From contig NC_134644.1 of the NCBI RefSeq assembly GCF_030463565.1, positions 101,862,765 through 101,926,764 of the forward strand: a stretch of 64,000 nt of DNA, in the 5' to 3' direction. This DNA comes from Pelecanus crispus (Eukaryota > Chordata > Aves > Pelecaniformes > Pelecanidae). The notes under the pieces are model-generated. The model did no database searches. It had not been told where the DNA came from and saw nothing but the letters and a program-made list of their open reading frames with translations. Position numbers and translations under genes: made by a program. Below, one piece after another: positions 62,477 through 64,000 of the stretch. Position 1 is the first letter of the stretch; every line of letters starts with the position of its first letter.

Positions 62477-62565
62477 CAGGGATAGAAGCTAGTGCAGATG
62501 AGTTTTCTATATACAGCAATTCCACCGGATGCAATCCCAATCATAAGATCTAGATTATGGAGATC
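62477..62565 (-). CDS. PTPN3: PTPN3 exon 1 of window (FERM F3 start)
   Basis: 89 nt, 29 codons plus TG of a split Trp codon. Acceptor TTTCTTTTGCAG, donor GTAAATTCC. It begins [20 protein letters not shown] and ends [10 protein letters not shown] across the junction, the first strands of the FERM C-lobe, close to human [20 protein letters not shown]. Phase 0 in, so the previous exon, beyond 64000, should end with the GVELHSGR-type segment. This is the most 5' PTPN3 exon in the window. Confidence 0.97.
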
Positions 62566-64000
62566 CTGCAAAAGAAAAATAATGTAAGAACACAGATGCA
62601 GTTTGTGACATTCCCATTTATCTACTTATAAATTAATTTTCAAGTTTCCTATACTTAAATTGCTACTCCTGAGGCAAAAATTCAATCACATATTTGGATT
62701 TTTTTTCATGCATCTCTTTTCTTCAATGTTATGTACTATGTACTACAATTCCACTCACTAAAACAAGTTCTAACGCTCATCTAACTACACTAGATATTCT
62801 TTAGGTCAGCATCAGACTAATGTTTCAAGTCCAGCCTTATTAATTTAACCATGGGAAAGAAGTTGAAGTACTTCCCAAGACAAGTCAGGTAAATGTCACA
62901 GAATTCTGGGAACTGAATACAAATGTCCTAATTCTAAGCTGTTTAAAAAGACAAAGGAAATAATTCCTTTTTTTTCCAAAAAGGTCTTACCAACAAAAAG
63001 TAGGCAGGAGGTGACCATAATTCTGCATATGAGAGTATGCTAGAATGTACACATATGTGTACACCAATATTTGATACACTAAACTGATTCCATTGTTAAC
63101 TAAAACAATACCCGTCCATTAGCTTAACATGCTCAACTCAAAAAATACATCCATAAATTTACAATCCTTTATATATAGCGAGAGAGATACTCAAGAGGAA
63201 ACACATGCTTATGTACAAGCAAACACTTGAATTAAAAGGAAAAAAGGGGGAGAGAGGATGCTGAATGGTCAATTTGAGTCTAAACCCAAACTGATGTTAC
63301 AAAAGTTACAAATCCTGGCTTCCTATTTCTCTGTGATCAACACTTACTAATACATCATTACACAAACTTCTAAACAGAGCTGAACACATGCATAAATCTA
63401 CATGTAAGTGTAGAATCCATTGGTTAAAACATCAGGTTTGACTCAAAAGTAGTTTCAGGCTATTTTGTAAAGGATGGCCAAGGGTAACAGATTCTCTTAA
63501 AGCCTTCAGTAGCTTAGCTGCTCCTCTAGATGGTACTCTGTGCTCAGTTAATAAGCAGTTTTCTTGTATGTCTAATCCCAATTTCTTTATATTAGTAAGG
63601 TACAGAAGAATAGAACAGATAGCATATGGTCTAACAATACTGTGGAAAGTCTACAATAAATCCTTTAAAAATAGTTGAATAGAAGGGTGATACAGGCATA
63701 TGAATGAATGAAGCTGAACCTAATTTGTAATGTGATTTATAAACCTCCAGTGAAATACCACAGCAATTCATAGGGAATGAGCATAACTTATTTAATACAT
63801 AGTGCATTAACACTGAATACTGACAAGATGAGAGGACTACCAGTCCTATCTCTGAGAGTATAATAAAAGAAAATCATTAGGTAGGTAGCAGTCCAAATAC
63901 ACTTAACTTCAAGGCAGCCCAGAATCAGCTGAAATTATTAATAATCCTCAGCAATCTGCTGCCCTGCTTTGCCAAGAACTGCTGCTAGAGGAGCTGGTTG
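62566..64000 (-). other. PTPN3: PTPN3 intron upstream of exon 1 (partial)
   Basis: At least 1435 bp of intron reaching the window edge. AT-rich and unique; I see no exon encoding the preceding FERM F2 segment and no transposon. Confidence 0.75.

Larger units (their letters stand above)
627..62565 (-). other. PTPN3: PTPN3 gene body (3' portion, 17 coding exons)
   Basis: This is the gene span from the first coding exon inside the window to the stop codon. The 17 exons total 2085 nt, giving 694 codons plus a TAG stop. Every junction keeps the reading frame with AG acceptors and GT donors. The order is FERM C-lobe, FERM-adjacent segment, Ser-rich linker, PDZ, PTP. PTPN3 is a cytosolic, membrane-cytoskeleton-associated phosphatase; the family is known to bind C-terminal peptides through PDZ and membrane or cytoskeletal partners through FERM. 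PTPN4 is excluded because the PDZ core reads FGFNLKGGVDQKMP rather than the PTPN4-type FGFNVKGGYDQKMP. The 5' end (start codon, FERM F1/F2) lies outside the window. From exon 1 in the window the fragment aligns with roughly the last three quarters of human PTPN3 (about 913 aa) as remembered. Confidence 0.96.

Noticed and set aside
627..62565. Assignment to PTPN4 instead of PTPN3
   Set aside because: PDZ ([30 protein letters not shown]) and linker ([16 protein letters not shown]) wording matches PTPN3; PTPN4 differs at these positions.
1..64000. CRISPR arrays, bacterial operons, tRNA or rRNA genes, or a viral or defence gene cluster
   Set aside because: None found: the window is a spliced vertebrate gene with avian repeats, and no regular spacer arrays or RNA-gene signatures were seen on either strand.

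Overview
The window is AT-rich vertebrate nuclear DNA, almost certainly from a bird. It carries one recognisable gene: the 3' part of PTPN3 (PTPH1, a FERM-PDZ protein tyrosine phosphatase), on the minus strand. Seventeen coding exons lie between 62565 (most 5' seen) and 627 (stop codon). They join in matching phase into a 694-residue fragment that runs from the FERM C-lobe, through a serine-rich linker and a PDZ domain, to a complete PTP catalytic domain. The start codon and most of the FERM domain lie beyond 64000. PTPN3 rather than its paralogue PTPN4 is indicated by the PDZ and linker sequences.

The bird call rests on several CR1 LINE fragments, including classic 3' tails ending in short TTCTGTGATTCTG-like motifs. 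It also rests on a 557-bp solo LTR starting TGTCCTGGTTTCGGC, flanked by AATGG duplications, which matches the ERVL-type LTRs common in non-galliform birds. Human PTPN3 is on 9q31, a region largely syntenic with the avian Z, so Z linkage is likely; this is inference.

Layout, high to low coordinates (5' to 3' of the gene): FERM F3 exons at 62.5, 57.1 and 51.1 kb; linker exons at 45.7, 44.0 and 30.4 kb; PDZ exons at 29.3, 28.3 and 23.2 kb; a PDZ-PTP linker exon at 21.2 kb; PTP exons at 18.4, 18.0, 17.1, 13.0, 5.5, 4.7 and 0.63 kb; then 3' UTR. All intact exons have AG/GT borders, and the catalytic residues (WPD loop, HC-x5-R signature, Q loop) are present. About 97% of the window is intron or 3' flank: repeats, microsatellites, a 72-nt C-rich tract and unique AT-rich sequence.

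No new multi-gene system is visible. The points worth checking are candidate cassette exons in the 13.5-kb linker intron (24 nt in-frame, 52 nt frame-breaking), inverted CR1 copies around a skippable exon, a local ~215-bp duplication on both sides of the 21.2-kb exon, the solo LTR with an intact-looking CRE/TATA promoter antisense to the gene, and the C-rich tract.
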